A DNA stretch of 64,000 nucleotides from assembly GCF_003814875.1 (NCBI RefSeq), contig NZ_RKQF01000001.1, forward strand, positions 1,550,001-1,614,000, given 5' to 3'. This DNA is from Streptomyces sp. Ag109_O5-1 (lineage in GTDB: Bacteria; Actinomycetota; Actinomycetes; Streptomycetales; Streptomycetaceae). The stretch's first letter is position 1; each line of letters begins with the position of its first letter. The notes beneath the pieces were generated by a model, which was not told the origin of the DNA, made no database searches, and saw only the letters and a list, made by a program, of their open reading frames with translations. Both the position numbers and the translations under genes were made by a program. Positions 34,521 to 42,812 of the stretch are shown piece by piece.

Positions 34521-35455
34521 CTTCCGTCCGCCACGGCGTTCCGCTGCTCGCCGAGGTCGATGCGCCCGTCGGAGGTGGCGATCGTGGCGGTGACGAGGTC
34601 GCCGTCACGCAGGTATCGGGGGTTCTTGGCCTGACCCTTGAAGAACGCCTTCCACTTCAGCGCGGGCGGCAGCAGCGCACTGATCTTCGCGACCGGCGCG
34701 GGCGGAGCCTTCAGGGCCGTACCGCCGGGGGTGCCGGTCAGCAGCAGGTCGCCCGGATCGAGGGTCTGGAAGCGGGCGAGCAGGGTGAGCGCCTGTGCGG
34801 GCCGTACGATCATGTCGGCGAGCGTGCGGTCCTGGCGCGGCACGCCGTTGACCGACAGCCGCAGCCGCAGGTCGATCAGACGGGCGAAGTCCTCGGGCTC
34901 CAGCAGGGCCAGGTACGGCCCGGTCGGTGTGAAGGTCGGATAGGACTTGCTCTCGTAGAACTGGGTCTTGGTCAGCTGCACGTCGCGGGCGCTCACGTCG
35001 TTGGTCAGGACGAGCCCGGCGACATACGAGGGCAGGTCATCCTCCTCCACAACGGTGCCCACCGGCAGCCGCGCACCCATGACGAGGCCGAGTTCCACCT
35101 CGTAGTCGAGGAACTCCACGTGCGCGGGGCGCACGATCGTCTCGTGGGGGCCGCTGACCGAGCCGGATGCCTTGCGGAAGAAGGTGGGCGGAATGTCACC
35201 GGTGAAGCCCGAGTCCTTCGCGTGGCTGCGGTAGTTGACCATCTGGGCGACCACCCGGCAGGGGGTGGTGACCGGGGGCAGTGCCACCAGGTCTGTGACG
35301 GGCGCACCGCTCTCGGTGGAGGCGGCGGCCTCGCGGACCGCGTCCCGGTCGGCCAGCAGTTCCGCGGTGGTGACGGCCTTGGTGTCGATGCGGACGGCGC
35401 GTCCCTCCCGGACGACCCACCACCCGTCGGGGGTGCGCAGAACGTTGGTGCTCAT
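34517..35455 (-). CDS. Fumarylacetoacetate-hydrolase family enzyme
   Basis: The 312-residue protein has the FAH C-terminal catalytic domain (about 95-300): EVELGLVMGARLPVGTVVEE with metal-binding acids, GLVLTNDVSARDVQLTK, DLRLRLSVNGVPRQ and PGDLLLTGTPGGTA. FAH-family enzymes hydrolyse C-C bonds of 1,3-diketo acids or isomerise and hydrate meta-cleavage products. Coupled by ATGA to the dioxygenase and by GTGA to the monooxygenase, it most likely processes the ring-cleavage product. Hydrolysis yielding a beta-keto acid would explain the acetoacetyl-CoA synthetase downstream; that step is inferred. Confidence 0.92.
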   Translation of the reverse strand: MSTNVLRTPDGWWVVREGRAVRIDTKAVTTAELLADRDAVREAAASTESGAPVTDLVALPPVTTPCRVVAQMVNYRSHAKDSGFTGDIPPTFFRKASGSVSGPHETIVRPAHVEFLDYEVELGLVMGARLPVGTVVEEDDLPSYVAGLVLTNDVSARDVQLTKTQFYESKSYPTFTPTGPYLALLEPEDFARLIDLRLRLSVNGVPRQDRTLADMIVRPAQALTLLARFQTLDPGDLLLTGTPGGTALKAPPAPVAKISALLPPALKWKAFFKGQAKNPRYLRDGDLVTATIATSDGRIDLGEQRNAVADGR

Positions 35456-36597
35456 GAGCTCATCGCTTTCATCAGGCCCAGCAGGCGTGCGGGATCGAGT
35501 TCGTTGTCCTCGCGCAGGGCCGTCATGACCTCGCGGAGCTTGGCGGGGGACGGGTTGGTGCCCAGGAAGTCGCGGGTGACGGGCGGCCCCCACTGGGCCA
35601 GGCCGCTCGCCGACATCGGCGCCCATCCGGGTTCGAGGTCGCAGGAGAACAGGTCGCCGTCGGCGAAGTGCTCCAGCATGAAGCGGTCGGGGTCGCGCCA
35701 GTAGTCGAAGAGCTGGCTGCCCTGGATGTGCCGGCCGATGCCCCAGCTGCGCTGGTAGCCGCGCTCGGCCAGGTACTCCCCGCCGGCGGCGATCGAGTCC
35801 AGGTCGGTGACCTGGTAGGCGGAGTGGACGTAGCCGTTGCCGGGGCCCAGGTGCAGGGCGAGGGTGTGGTGGTCCACGGGCGTGCCGCCCTGGTCGCAGC
35901 GGACGAACGCCATGGTCGGCCCGCGCCCGCGCTGCCCGTCCAGGAACAGGAAGTCGGACACGATCATCCCGAGGGTGTCCAGATACCAGTCCAGCGTGCG
36001 GGCGAACGTCCGTGTCTCCAGCACCACATGGCCCAGCCGCTGGATACGGGACGGCTCGCGGGGCGGTCGCTGGGGGGCGTTCGTACGACGGGGTTCGATG
36101 CCGGTGTTGAGGGTCAGCGGCGGCTGTCCGGGCAGCGCGGGCAGCGGTTCGGCACAGTGCACGACCCGGACCGGCAGGCCCGAAGGATCGAACAGGGTGA
36201 CCGACCGTCCGCCGCCCGGTACGTCGATGTCCCGGACCGTGTGTCCGACGGCGGCGGCCAGCCGGTCCACATCGGCCCGCTCGGCCGCGCGGAACGCCGG
36301 TCCGAGGAAGCGGGAGGCGCGCCCACGCCGGATGACCATGCAGGGTGAGCCCGCGAACGTGCCGCGCAGCCACAGCTCGTGCTCGGTGCGGGCGGCGATC
36401 GCGAAACCGAAGTCACGGGCGAACACCTCGGCCCGGTCCAGGTCCGGCTTCTCGAACTCCAGCCAGGCCAGGTCCGCCACCTTGATCACGGGATTCCGGG
36501 AACGTCCGGGGTGCTCTCCGCGCAGGGCCCCCTGCTCGCTGTGAAGGTCCTGGTGGGGCGTCTGGTGAGCGCCCCTGTTAACAGAGGTGTGGGACAT
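35452..36597 (-). CDS. Extradiol (meta-cleavage) catechol dioxygenase, VOC family
   Basis: The start at MSHTSVNRG is set by GGAGG 5 bp upstream; an ATG 14 codons earlier is less likely. The 381-residue protein has two vicinal-oxygen-chelate modules. The second carries the Fe(II) ligands expected of type I extradiol dioxygenases: His in RLGHVVLETRTF, His in DHHTLALHLG and Glu in DRFMLEHFADGD. It opens a catechol ring next to the hydroxyls. It is the first gene of the aromatic operon and reads divergently from a TetR regulator across a 137-bp region with repeated operator-like sequence. The exact catechol is unknown. Confidence 0.93.
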   Translation of the reverse strand: MSHTSVNRGAHQTPHQDLHSEQGALRGEHPGRSRNPVIKVADLAWLEFEKPDLDRAEVFARDFGFAIAARTEHELWLRGTFAGSPCMVIRRGRASRFLGPAFRAAERADVDRLAAAVGHTVRDIDVPGGGRSVTLFDPSGLPVRVVHCAEPLPALPGQPPLTLNTGIEPRRTNAPQRPPREPSRIQRLGHVVLETRTFARTLDWYLDTLGMIVSDFLFLDGQRGRGPTMAFVRCDQGGTPVDHHTLALHLGPGNGYVHSAYQVTDLDSIAAGGEYLAERGYQRSWGIGRHIQGSQLFDYWRDPDRFMLEHFADGDLFSCDLEPGWAPMSASGLAQWGPPVTRDFLGTNPSPAKLREVMTALREDNELDPARLLGLMKAMSS

Positions 36598-36622
36598 GGT
36601 GTCCTCCAAGCAACACTGCCGT

Positions 36623-36694
36623 AATGAGGAAATCATCAACTCTGTCGTTTCTCTTCGTCAATAGGAGAGGGGTAGATAATTGAGGATCTCATCA
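36623..36694. promoter_or_regulatory. Divergent promoter with repeated TetR-type operator candidates
   Basis: Two related 16-mers, AATGAGGAAATCATCA and ATTGAGGATCTCATCA (13 of 16 identical), lie 56 bp apart between the dioxygenase and TetR start codons. The second contains the inverted repeat TGAG-N3-CTCA. On the minus strand TTGACG-N17-TGATGA is a possible promoter for the dioxygenase operon, with its -10 inside the first repeat. This would let the TetR protein repress by occlusion. Confidence 0.5.
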
Positions 36695-36734
36695 GTAATG
36701 GCGGGGTTATCGCAGCGGTGGTTACACTGGCCGT

Positions 36735-37370
36735 ATGCCGACGTCAGCCCCGCCCATGAACCGTTTCGAGCGGCGCCGCGCGGAGACCCGTCAGTCGCTC
36801 GTCCGTGCGGCTCGGCAGATCCTCGCGGAGACCGGGGACACCAGCGCCAGCATCCAGGCCATCGCCGAACGCGCGGACGTCGGTTTCGGCTCCTTCTACA
36901 ACCACTTCGAGTCCAAGACGGAGCTGTTCGACGCCGCGGTGACGGACGCCCTGGAGGAGTTCGGGCAGGTCATCGACGAACGCGTGGAAGGCATCGACGA
37001 CCCGGCCGAGCTGGTCGCCGCCGGCTTCCGGCTCACCGCCCTGATGGCCGACTCCCACCCGGAACTCCTGCGGATCCTGCATGACCGTGGGCTGGCCCAC
37101 ATCCACTCCGACCGCGGCCTTGCCCCGCGGGCCCTGCGCGACCTGGAGACCGGCATCGCCTCCGGCCGGTTCGCCTGCGGCAACGCGACCACGGCCCTGT
37201 CCGCCGTGGGCGGCACCCTGCTGTCCCTCGTGGCGCTGCGACTGGCCCGCCCCGACCTCGACGGCGATGAAGTCGCCTCCGACCTGGCCGAAATGGTCCT
37301 GCGCATGCTGGGCGTCCCCCCGGACGACGCCCACGAGGTCACCCGGCGTCCACTGCCGGGCCACGCCTGA
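36735..37370 (+). CDS. TetR-family repressor, probable regulator of the aromatic operon
   Basis: The 211-residue protein has the TetR HTH near the N-terminus (RQSLVRAARQILAETGDTSA, IQAIAERADVGFGSFYNHFE) and an effector domain of the common AcrR type. An alternative start eight codons in (MNRFERRR) is possible. Its divergent placement against the dioxygenase-FAH-monooxygenase operon, with operator-like repeats between, makes it the likely local repressor. The inducer is probably the aromatic substrate or a ring-cleavage intermediate, by analogy with other catabolic TetR systems. Confidence 0.93.
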   Translation: MPTSAPPMNRFERRRAETRQSLVRAARQILAETGDTSASIQAIAERADVGFGSFYNHFESKTELFDAAVTDALEEFGQVIDERVEGIDDPAELVAAGFRLTALMADSHPELLRILHDRGLAHIHSDRGLAPRALRDLETGIASGRFACGNATTALSAVGGTLLSLVALRLARPDLDGDEVASDLAEMVLRMLGVPPDDAHEVTRRPLPGHA

Positions 37371-37419
37371 CAGCTCGGCAGCGACGTCACGCGGACCGCG
37401 AAGGGGCCCCGGGAGGGCG

Positions 37420-38049
37420 TCATTCATTCATCACGTCCCGCACCTGGCGTGCAGCGGCCTGCGGTGCCACCCCGGCGGCCACGAGGAACGCGGTCGCGGC
37501 GGCCTCGCCCGAGGGATCGGCCCAGGTACCCGCGCCGTTCTCCTCGGCGAGGGCCAGCATCAGTGCTTCCAGCGCGTGGGCGAGGACCGGCGCTGGGACG
37601 TGGGCCGCGAGCACACCTCCCTGCTGACCACGTCGGATGGTCGCGATGGCCTCCGCACGGGCCGGCGCCAGGATGGCGTGGACCGCGTCCCCTCCCGGAC
37701 GGCGACGCCCCAAGGAGATGAGCATGCGGAACCGGTCGCCCACCGCCCATGCCGCCAGGGCCATCCGTGCCATCGCCTCGAGCGGATCAGCACCCGGCGT
37801 ACGGGCTGTGGCAAACGCCTGCTGAAGCGCTTGGCCTGCTTCGTGCGTCAGCTCGTCGATCAGCGCTTGGCGGCCGGGGAAGTGTCCGTAGAGGGTGCGC
37901 CGCGTGACGCCGGCCGCCAGCGCGATGCTGTCGAGACTCGCGTCGGGGTCGTCCCGCAGTGTCCGTCGAGCGGTTGCGAGGATGCGTCTGTGGTTCGAGC
38001 GGGCGTTACTGCGCTGCAGGGTGCGGCCCGGGACATCGGTCCTCTGCAT
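37420..38049 (-). CDS. TetR-family regulator
   Basis: The start at MQRTDVPGRT, preceded by GGAG at close spacing, gives 209 residues; an upstream in-frame ATG adds 21 unlikely residues. The HTH is RTLRDDPDASLDSIALAAGV then TRRTLYGHFPGRQAL, followed by a C-terminal effector domain with an Ala-rich ending. It lies convergent with the aromatic regulator and downstream, in the same direction, of the zinc alcohol dehydrogenase. Their 115-bp gap has no clear terminator, so they could share a transcript. Target unknown. Confidence 0.92.
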   Translation of the reverse strand: MQRTDVPGRTLQRSNARSNHRRILATARRTLRDDPDASLDSIALAAGVTRRTLYGHFPGRQALIDELTHEAGQALQQAFATARTPGADPLEAMARMALAAWAVGDRFRMLISLGRRRPGGDAVHAILAPARAEAIATIRRGQQGGVLAAHVPAPVLAHALEALMLALAEENGAGTWADPSGEAAATAFLVAAGVAPQAAARQVRDVMNE

Positions 38050-38164
38050 GGCTCCGTCTCTCCGAGTTCTTGGCTGCCGGAAAGCCGTGGGCGCCGCTGC
38101 TCCCTCACGCACCGGCGCCCACTCACCCCTGCCCGAGGTGGCTTTGATGTCCTGCTGACCGGTG

Positions 38165-39211
38165 TCAGGGGACGAGGATGAGGCGGATCGGGTCGCCGAT
38201 CTTGTTCTCCAGGCGGTTGACCGCGTCGGCCGCGTCGACGAGCGGGATGTGGTCCGTGATGGAGGGGGCCAGGTCCAGGCGCCCGGCCGCGGCCAGCCGC
38301 ACCAGCTCGGAGACGGACTCGGGGAAGCCTCCGTAGTGACCGCGCACCTGCTTCTGCAGGTAGTTGAAGGTCAGGCCCTCGGTGATGGTGAGCGGCTTCG
38401 GCGTGATCCCGACCAGGATCAGGGAGCCGCCCAGGCCGAGCACGGAGGCGGCCTGCTCGCGGACGGCGGGCACGCCGGCGCAGTCGAAGGCGAAGTCCAG
38501 GCCCCGTCCGTCGGTGGCCGCGCGGACCTGGTCGGCGAAGTCGGGGGCGGCCGGGTCCAGGGCGTGGTCCGCACCGAAGGCCAGGGCGCGTTCGCGGGCG
38601 CTGGGCAGCGGGTCGACGGCGATGATCGGTGCGGCGCCGGCCAGGCGGGCGAGGCGTACGTTGTGCGCGCCGACTCCGCCCACGCCCCAGATGCCGACGG
38701 ACTGGGCGGGGCGGACGCCCGCGGTGGCGACGACGGCGGCGTAGGGGGTGGAGACCGCGTCGGGGATGATCGCGGCCTGGTCGAAGGGCAGGCTGTCGGG
38801 GATGGGGATGAGGGTGTCCTCGCGGGCTGTCACGTACTCGGCCCAGCCGCCGTCGTAGTCGATGCCCGCGGTGAGCATCTGAGTGCAGGGGCGGTGGCGC
38901 ACGCAGCCGGCGCACTTACCGCAGGTCTTGCCGGCTTCCAGGGTGACGCGGGTGCCGGGGGTCAGGCCCCGCCTGAGGTCGGGGCCGAGGGTGTGGATCA
39001 CACCGGAGACCTCGTGGCCGACGGTGACCGTGTCGGAGGTGGCGAACAGCGGGACGAGGGAGCCGTCGAGGAGATGTACGTCGGAGAGGCAGACGCCGGC
39101 GGCCTTGACCTCGATGAGGACCTCGCCCGGGCCTGGCACGGGGATGGGGACCTCCTCCACGGCGAACTTCTTGCTGTCCAGGTGGAAGCGTCCGGCGAGC
39201 ATGGTGTCCAT
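38165..39211 (-). CDS. Zinc-dependent alcohol dehydrogenase (MDR family)
   Basis: This 348-residue medium-chain dehydrogenase has the catalytic-zinc Cys in GVCLSDVHLL and GHEVSG. The four structural-zinc cysteines are in CGKCAGCVRHRPC, and the NAD(P)-binding Rossmann motif is WGVGGVGAHNVRLA. It oxidises alcohols to aldehydes or the reverse. It lies on the same strand after the CYP102-type fusion, separated by two hairpins. Oxidation of hydroxylated products of that P450 is an attractive but unproven role. The start codon is preceded by only a weak ribosome-binding site. Confidence 0.94.
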   Translation of the reverse strand: MDTMLAGRFHLDSKKFAVEEVPIPVPGPGEVLIEVKAAGVCLSDVHLLDGSLVPLFATSDTVTVGHEVSGVIHTLGPDLRRGLTPGTRVTLEAGKTCGKCAGCVRHRPCTQMLTAGIDYDGGWAEYVTAREDTLIPIPDSLPFDQAAIIPDAVSTPYAAVVATAGVRPAQSVGIWGVGGVGAHNVRLARLAGAAPIIAVDPLPSARERALAFGADHALDPAAPDFADQVRAATDGRGLDFAFDCAGVPAVREQAASVLGLGGSLILVGITPKPLTITEGLTFNYLQKQVRGHYGGFPESVSELVRLAAAGRLDLAPSITDHIPLVDAADAVNRLENKIGDPIRLILVP

Positions 39212-39292
39212 GACGATCTGCTTTCTGTGAGCGGCACCGCCCGGCGGTTCGGGCCGACGGGTGCCGTGTGGTGTGTGGTGGGCTTGTGGTGG

Positions 39293-39336
39293 CCGGGAGG
39301 CGTACGGCCGGCAGTGGGGGGCCGCACGCCTCCCGG
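39293..39336 (-). terminator. Hairpin between CYP102-type and dehydrogenase genes (distal)
   Basis: CCGGGAGGCGT pairs perfectly with ACGCCTCCCGG (11 bp). With the hairpin at 39349 it probably ends the P450 transcript before the dehydrogenase. Confidence 0.6.
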
Positions 39337-39348
39337 CGGCCAGGAGGG

Positions 39349-39369
39349 CGCACGCCTTGACGGCGTGCG
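39349..39369 (-). terminator. Hairpin directly after the CYP102-type gene
   Basis: CGCACGCC-TTGAC-GGCGTGCG, an 8-bp perfect stem with a 5-base loop, begins 4 bp beyond the P450-reductase stop codon. Confidence 0.65.
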
Positions 39370-39373
39370 GCGG

Positions 39374-42300
39374 TCAGGCGAAGACGTCCTGCTGGTAGCG
39401 CTCGTCGGCCTCGAGTCGGGCGAGCCACTGCTGGGCGGTTTCGTCGTCGCTGCCGGTGTGCTCGCGGTAGACCGCGGCGAGGGCCTCGCGGACGGCGGGC
39501 GCCATGCGGCGGCCGTCACCGCAGACGTAGATGTACGCGCCGTCCTCGATGGCCTGCCACACCGTGTCTGCGGCAGCTGCGACGGCGTTCTGCACGAACC
39601 GGGCCGGGTGACCGGTCACCGCGGAGAAGGCGGTGTGGATCCGGGCGATCCCGGCCTGCTCCCAGTCCTGCATCTCCTGCTTGTAGAAGTAGTCGTGCTC
39701 GGGGTGGCGGCAGCCGACGAAGACCTGCGACAGACCGACCTCGGTGCCGTTGTCGTGCTGCCGGGCACGCTCCTCAAGGAAGCCGCGCAGCGGCGCGATG
39801 CCGGTGCCGGGACCGATGAGGATCAGCGGCGTGGCGGGGTCGGCGGGCGGGGCGAACGTCGGGGAGGGCACGCGGACGTAGCCGTACACGACGTCCCCGG
39901 GCTTCAGGCCGGCGATATAGGAGGAGCAGGTGCCGCGGTACTGGCCGTCGCCGGACAGGGCCGGGCCCTCCAGCAGGCCGACGGTCAGGCGCACGTGGCG
40001 CGGGTTGGCCATCGGTGCGGAGGAGATGGAGTAGAAGCGCGGGCGGATCGGACCCGCCATCTCCAGGAACACCGCCAGCGGCAGCTCGACCGCCGGGAAG
40101 CGCTCCAGCAGGCCGAGCACCGAGACCCGCTTGCCGAGGATTTCCTTCTGGTAGTGCTCCTCGGCCTCCTCGGTGTCGGCCGTGTAGGCCTGGAGCTGCG
40201 GCCGGGTCCACGGGCACCGGGTGTACTCGGCCAGGGTCTGGATCTGGGAGCGGGTGGCCACGTCCTGCAGCTCCAGGAACTCGGTGAGCAGGATGCCGGC
40301 GGTGACGGCGACGCCGACCGGCAGGTGCGTGCGGCCGCCGCCGGGCTGGTCGAGCCGGAGCACCTGGCCGTACTCGACACCGAGCCGCGCCAGCGCGCGG
40401 TTGACCAGGGCCGGTTCGTTCTTGGCGAAGACGGCCAGGTGGTTGCCGGTGTCGTAGGTGACACCCTCGGGCAGCTCGACGGTGATGGACTTCGCGGACG
40501 GGCGCGGCGGCTCGATGCTGAAATCCCACAGGCCGGTCGCGTCGGCCACGAGTTCCTCGTTGGCCACCACCGTGAGCGGATATGCCTGCTCGGAGACGAT
40601 GGCGGGACGCACGTCGGATTCGGTGAGCAGCTGGACCTGGTAACGCGGGCCGCCGGCCGCGGAGGTGTCGGCGGCGTACTCCTCGGCCAGAGTGGTCCAG
40701 AGGGTGTCCATCCAGCGGGTGGCCATGCCGTCGAAGTCACCGGCGGCGTCCGCGATGCCGCGCTCGACGATCGGGGTGGCGCCGGCGGCCAGCAGGCCTT
40801 CCTCGATCCGCTTGGGGAATGCCTGGAAGGTGGCCACCCACTGGGTGTTGCCGGCGCCCAGCAGCGCGAACCGCACGTTGGAGAGTGAGCCCTCGGGCAG
40901 GCCTGCGGCAAGCAGGTCGTCGAAGCGCTGGGCGTTGTCGGGGGCCTTGCCGTTGTAGCTGGCGGCGACGACGGTGAGCAGGCCCTCGGTGGGCAGGTTG
41001 TCGCCCAGTTCGTCCAGGCTCACCAGCGTGGTACCGAAGCCGGAGCGCTCACCGCGGTCGGCGATGGTGCGCGCCAGGTCCTCGCAGGAGCCGAGGCTGG
41101 AGCCGTAGGCCACGGTCAGGTTCACCCCGACACCGCTGACCGCCGCCTGCGCCTGCGTGTCGTCGGTCTGCAGCTCCGCGGTGTCGAAGACGGTCCGCTG
41201 GTGCTCCTGGCGGCGGCGGACGACCAGCTCGAAGTCGCCGGGCTTGCGGGTCAGCGCCTCACGGACGTCCATCTTGTAGTCGGTGGTGTCGGAGAACCTG
41301 AACTTCTGCAGCACGAGTGCCAGCGCCAGGCGGGCCTCGGTGAGCGCGAACTGCCGGCCGATGCAGGCACGTACGCCGTTGCCGAACGGCTTGTACGCGT
41401 GCGGGTGCTGCTGGACACGGTTCTCCGGCAGCCACCGGTCGATGTCGAACTCCTCCGGGCGGTCCCACGCCTCGGGGTGGGAGTGGAGTGCGCCCATGAG
41501 GATGTTGGCCCTGGTGCCCTTCTTCAGCTCGTACCGGTCACCGATGACGGTGTCGTCGATGGGCGCCTTGGCGATCAGCGGGATGGGAGCCCACAGGCGC
41601 AGGGTCTCCTCCAGGATCCGCGGGATGACGTCCAGCTGCATGATCGTGTCGTAGTCCGGGACCGTGTCACCGGGCAGCAGCCGGTCGACCTCCGCGTAGG
41701 CCTGGGCCAGGACGTGCGGGTTGCGCATCAGCGAGTACGTCGCGAACGACAGCAGGCCACTGGTGGTCTCGTGACCGGCGATCAGGAAGGTCACCACCTG
41801 GTCGCGGACGTTGTCGTCCGCCAGCAGCTTGCCGGTCTCCGGGTCGGTGGCCTCCAGCATCAGTCCGAGCAGGTCCTCCTCACCGGAGCCCTTCCCCTCG
41901 CGGCGCTCCTTGATCACGCTCTCGACCAGGTCGCGCATCAACTGGACGTTCGCACGGTACTTCCTGTCGTCCGCCTTGCGGAGCCTGGTCATCATCGGCA
42001 GCTCCTGGGAGCGCCGCATCGACTCGGTCAGCGCCTCCAGCAGAGCGTTGAGGAACGGGTGCAGCTCCTCCTTGCCGAACGACTGGAAGCGGTAGCCGAA
42101 CCCCGACAGAGCGATGGTGTCGAGGGTGAGCCGGGTGTAGTCATCAGTGATCTTGACCGGCCGGCCCTCTCGGCGCTCCCACTTGCCGACCAGGTTCTGG
42201 GCGATCTCCAGCATCTGCCCGAAGTAGGTCTTCATGGCCCGCTGGCTGAAGGCCGGCAGGAGGATGCGGTGCGCCATGGCCCATTCCTCCTCGTGCTGGT

Positions 42301-42595
42301 GGGCCGTGAACAGGCCCGCGCCGGTGTAGTCCCGGACGTGGTTCAGCGGCGTCTTCTCGATCTGCTTGAAGAACCGCGTCTCGTCGCACACCTCTGCCAC
42401 CAGGTCCGGGTCATAGACGAAGACCTGCTCGACGCCGGCGATGTCCATGCCGTAGATGCCCTCGGGGAACTGCTTGGACAGCTCGTTGAAGTACTCGACG
42501 GGGTTGGTGTCGGGGATCTGCGGCGTGTGGCCGAGGAGCGGGATCCCGCGCGGGGACCGGATGGGGCGAAGGTCGTTCGCGGAGTTCGTGGTCAT
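39374..42595 (-). CDS. Self-sufficient P450-reductase fusion (CYP102/P450 BM3 type)
   Basis: The start at MTTNSANDLRPIRSPRGIPL is set by AAGGAG 7 bp upstream and gives 1073 residues, close to P450 BM3. The heme domain (about 1-460) has AGHETTSG, ETLRLW and FGNGVRACIGRQFAL. A linker leads to an FMN domain (VAYGSSLGSCEDLARTIA), then FAD and NADPH domains (PRFYSISSAP, LIGPGTGIAPLRGFLEERAR, YIYVCGDGRRM). Such enzymes hydroxylate fatty acids or related chains at sub-terminal positions using NADPH alone. Four CATACG-N-CGTATG operators separate it from a divergent TetR gene, a layout like BM3/BM3R1, so induction by a fatty or hydrophobic ligand is likely. Confidence 0.96.
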   Translation of the reverse strand: MTTNSANDLRPIRSPRGIPLLGHTPQIPDTNPVEYFNELSKQFPEGIYGMDIAGVEQVFVYDPDLVAEVCDETRFFKQIEKTPLNHVRDYTGAGLFTAHQHEEEWAMAHRILLPAFSQRAMKTYFGQMLEIAQNLVGKWERREGRPVKITDDYTRLTLDTIALSGFGYRFQSFGKEELHPFLNALLEALTESMRRSQELPMMTRLRKADDRKYRANVQLMRDLVESVIKERREGKGSGEEDLLGLMLEATDPETGKLLADDNVRDQVVTFLIAGHETTSGLLSFATYSLMRNPHVLAQAYAEVDRLLPGDTVPDYDTIMQLDVIPRILEETLRLWAPIPLIAKAPIDDTVIGDRYELKKGTRANILMGALHSHPEAWDRPEEFDIDRWLPENRVQQHPHAYKPFGNGVRACIGRQFALTEARLALALVLQKFRFSDTTDYKMDVREALTRKPGDFELVVRRRQEHQRTVFDTAELQTDDTQAQAAVSGVGVNLTVAYGSSLGSCEDLARTIADRGERSGFGTTLVSLDELGDNLPTEGLLTVVAASYNGKAPDNAQRFDDLLAAGLPEGSLSNVRFALLGAGNTQWVATFQAFPKRIEEGLLAAGATPIVERGIADAAGDFDGMATRWMDTLWTTLAEEYAADTSAAGGPRYQVQLLTESDVRPAIVSEQAYPLTVVANEELVADATGLWDFSIEPPRPSAKSITVELPEGVTYDTGNHLAVFAKNEPALVNRALARLGVEYGQVLRLDQPGGGRTHLPVGVAVTAGILLTEFLELQDVATRSQIQTLAEYTRCPWTRPQLQAYTADTEEAEEHYQKEILGKRVSVLGLLERFPAVELPLAVFLEMAGPIRPRFYSISSAPMANPRHVRLTVGLLEGPALSGDGQYRGTCSSYIAGLKPGDVVYGYVRVPSPTFAPPADPATPLILIGPGTGIAPLRGFLEERARQHDNGTEVGLSQVFVGCRHPEHDYFYKQEMQDWEQAGIARIHTAFSAVTGHPARFVQNAVAAAADTVWQAIEDGAYIYVCGDGRRMAPAVREALAAVYREHTGSDDETAQQWLARLEADERYQQDVFA

Positions 42596-42665
42596 GGCTT
42601 GCTCCTTTGCGTGGAGGGGGAACGGGCAAGGGTCCGCCGGTCGATGCCGCGGTGCACCACGGAAA

Positions 42666-42770
42666 CATACGCCGTATGGAATTGGTACCGTACGTCGTAT
42701 GGAAAGTCGACGCAACCCCCGGCCGGACCATTTCCATACGTCGTACGAAACTGGTACCGTACGGGGTATG
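42666..42770. promoter_or_regulatory. Four CATACG-type operators upstream of the CYP102-type gene
   Basis: Sites are CATACGCCGTATG (42666-42678, perfect palindrome), CGTACGTCGTATG (42689-42701), CATACGTCGTACG (42735-42747) and CGTACGGGGTATG (42758-42770). They form two pairs, each with a 23-bp offset and a shared GGTACCGTACG middle, so the whole unit is a 40-bp direct repeat. The last site covers an upstream ATG of the TetR frame. Two more copies lie at 45.3 kb. Confidence 0.82.
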
Positions 42771-42812
42771 GAAAAGGTGAGGCGCCCCCCGCGGGGAACA
42801 AGGAAGAGAGAC

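Noticed and set aside
37081..38181. Open frame of 366 residues overlapping two TetR genes
   Set aside because: Covers the end of one TetR gene and the antisense of another; Pro/Arg-rich shadow.
38162..40888. 908-residue open frame opposite the dehydrogenase and P450 fusion
   Set aside because: Spans two real genes and their terminators in antisense; low-complexity composition.
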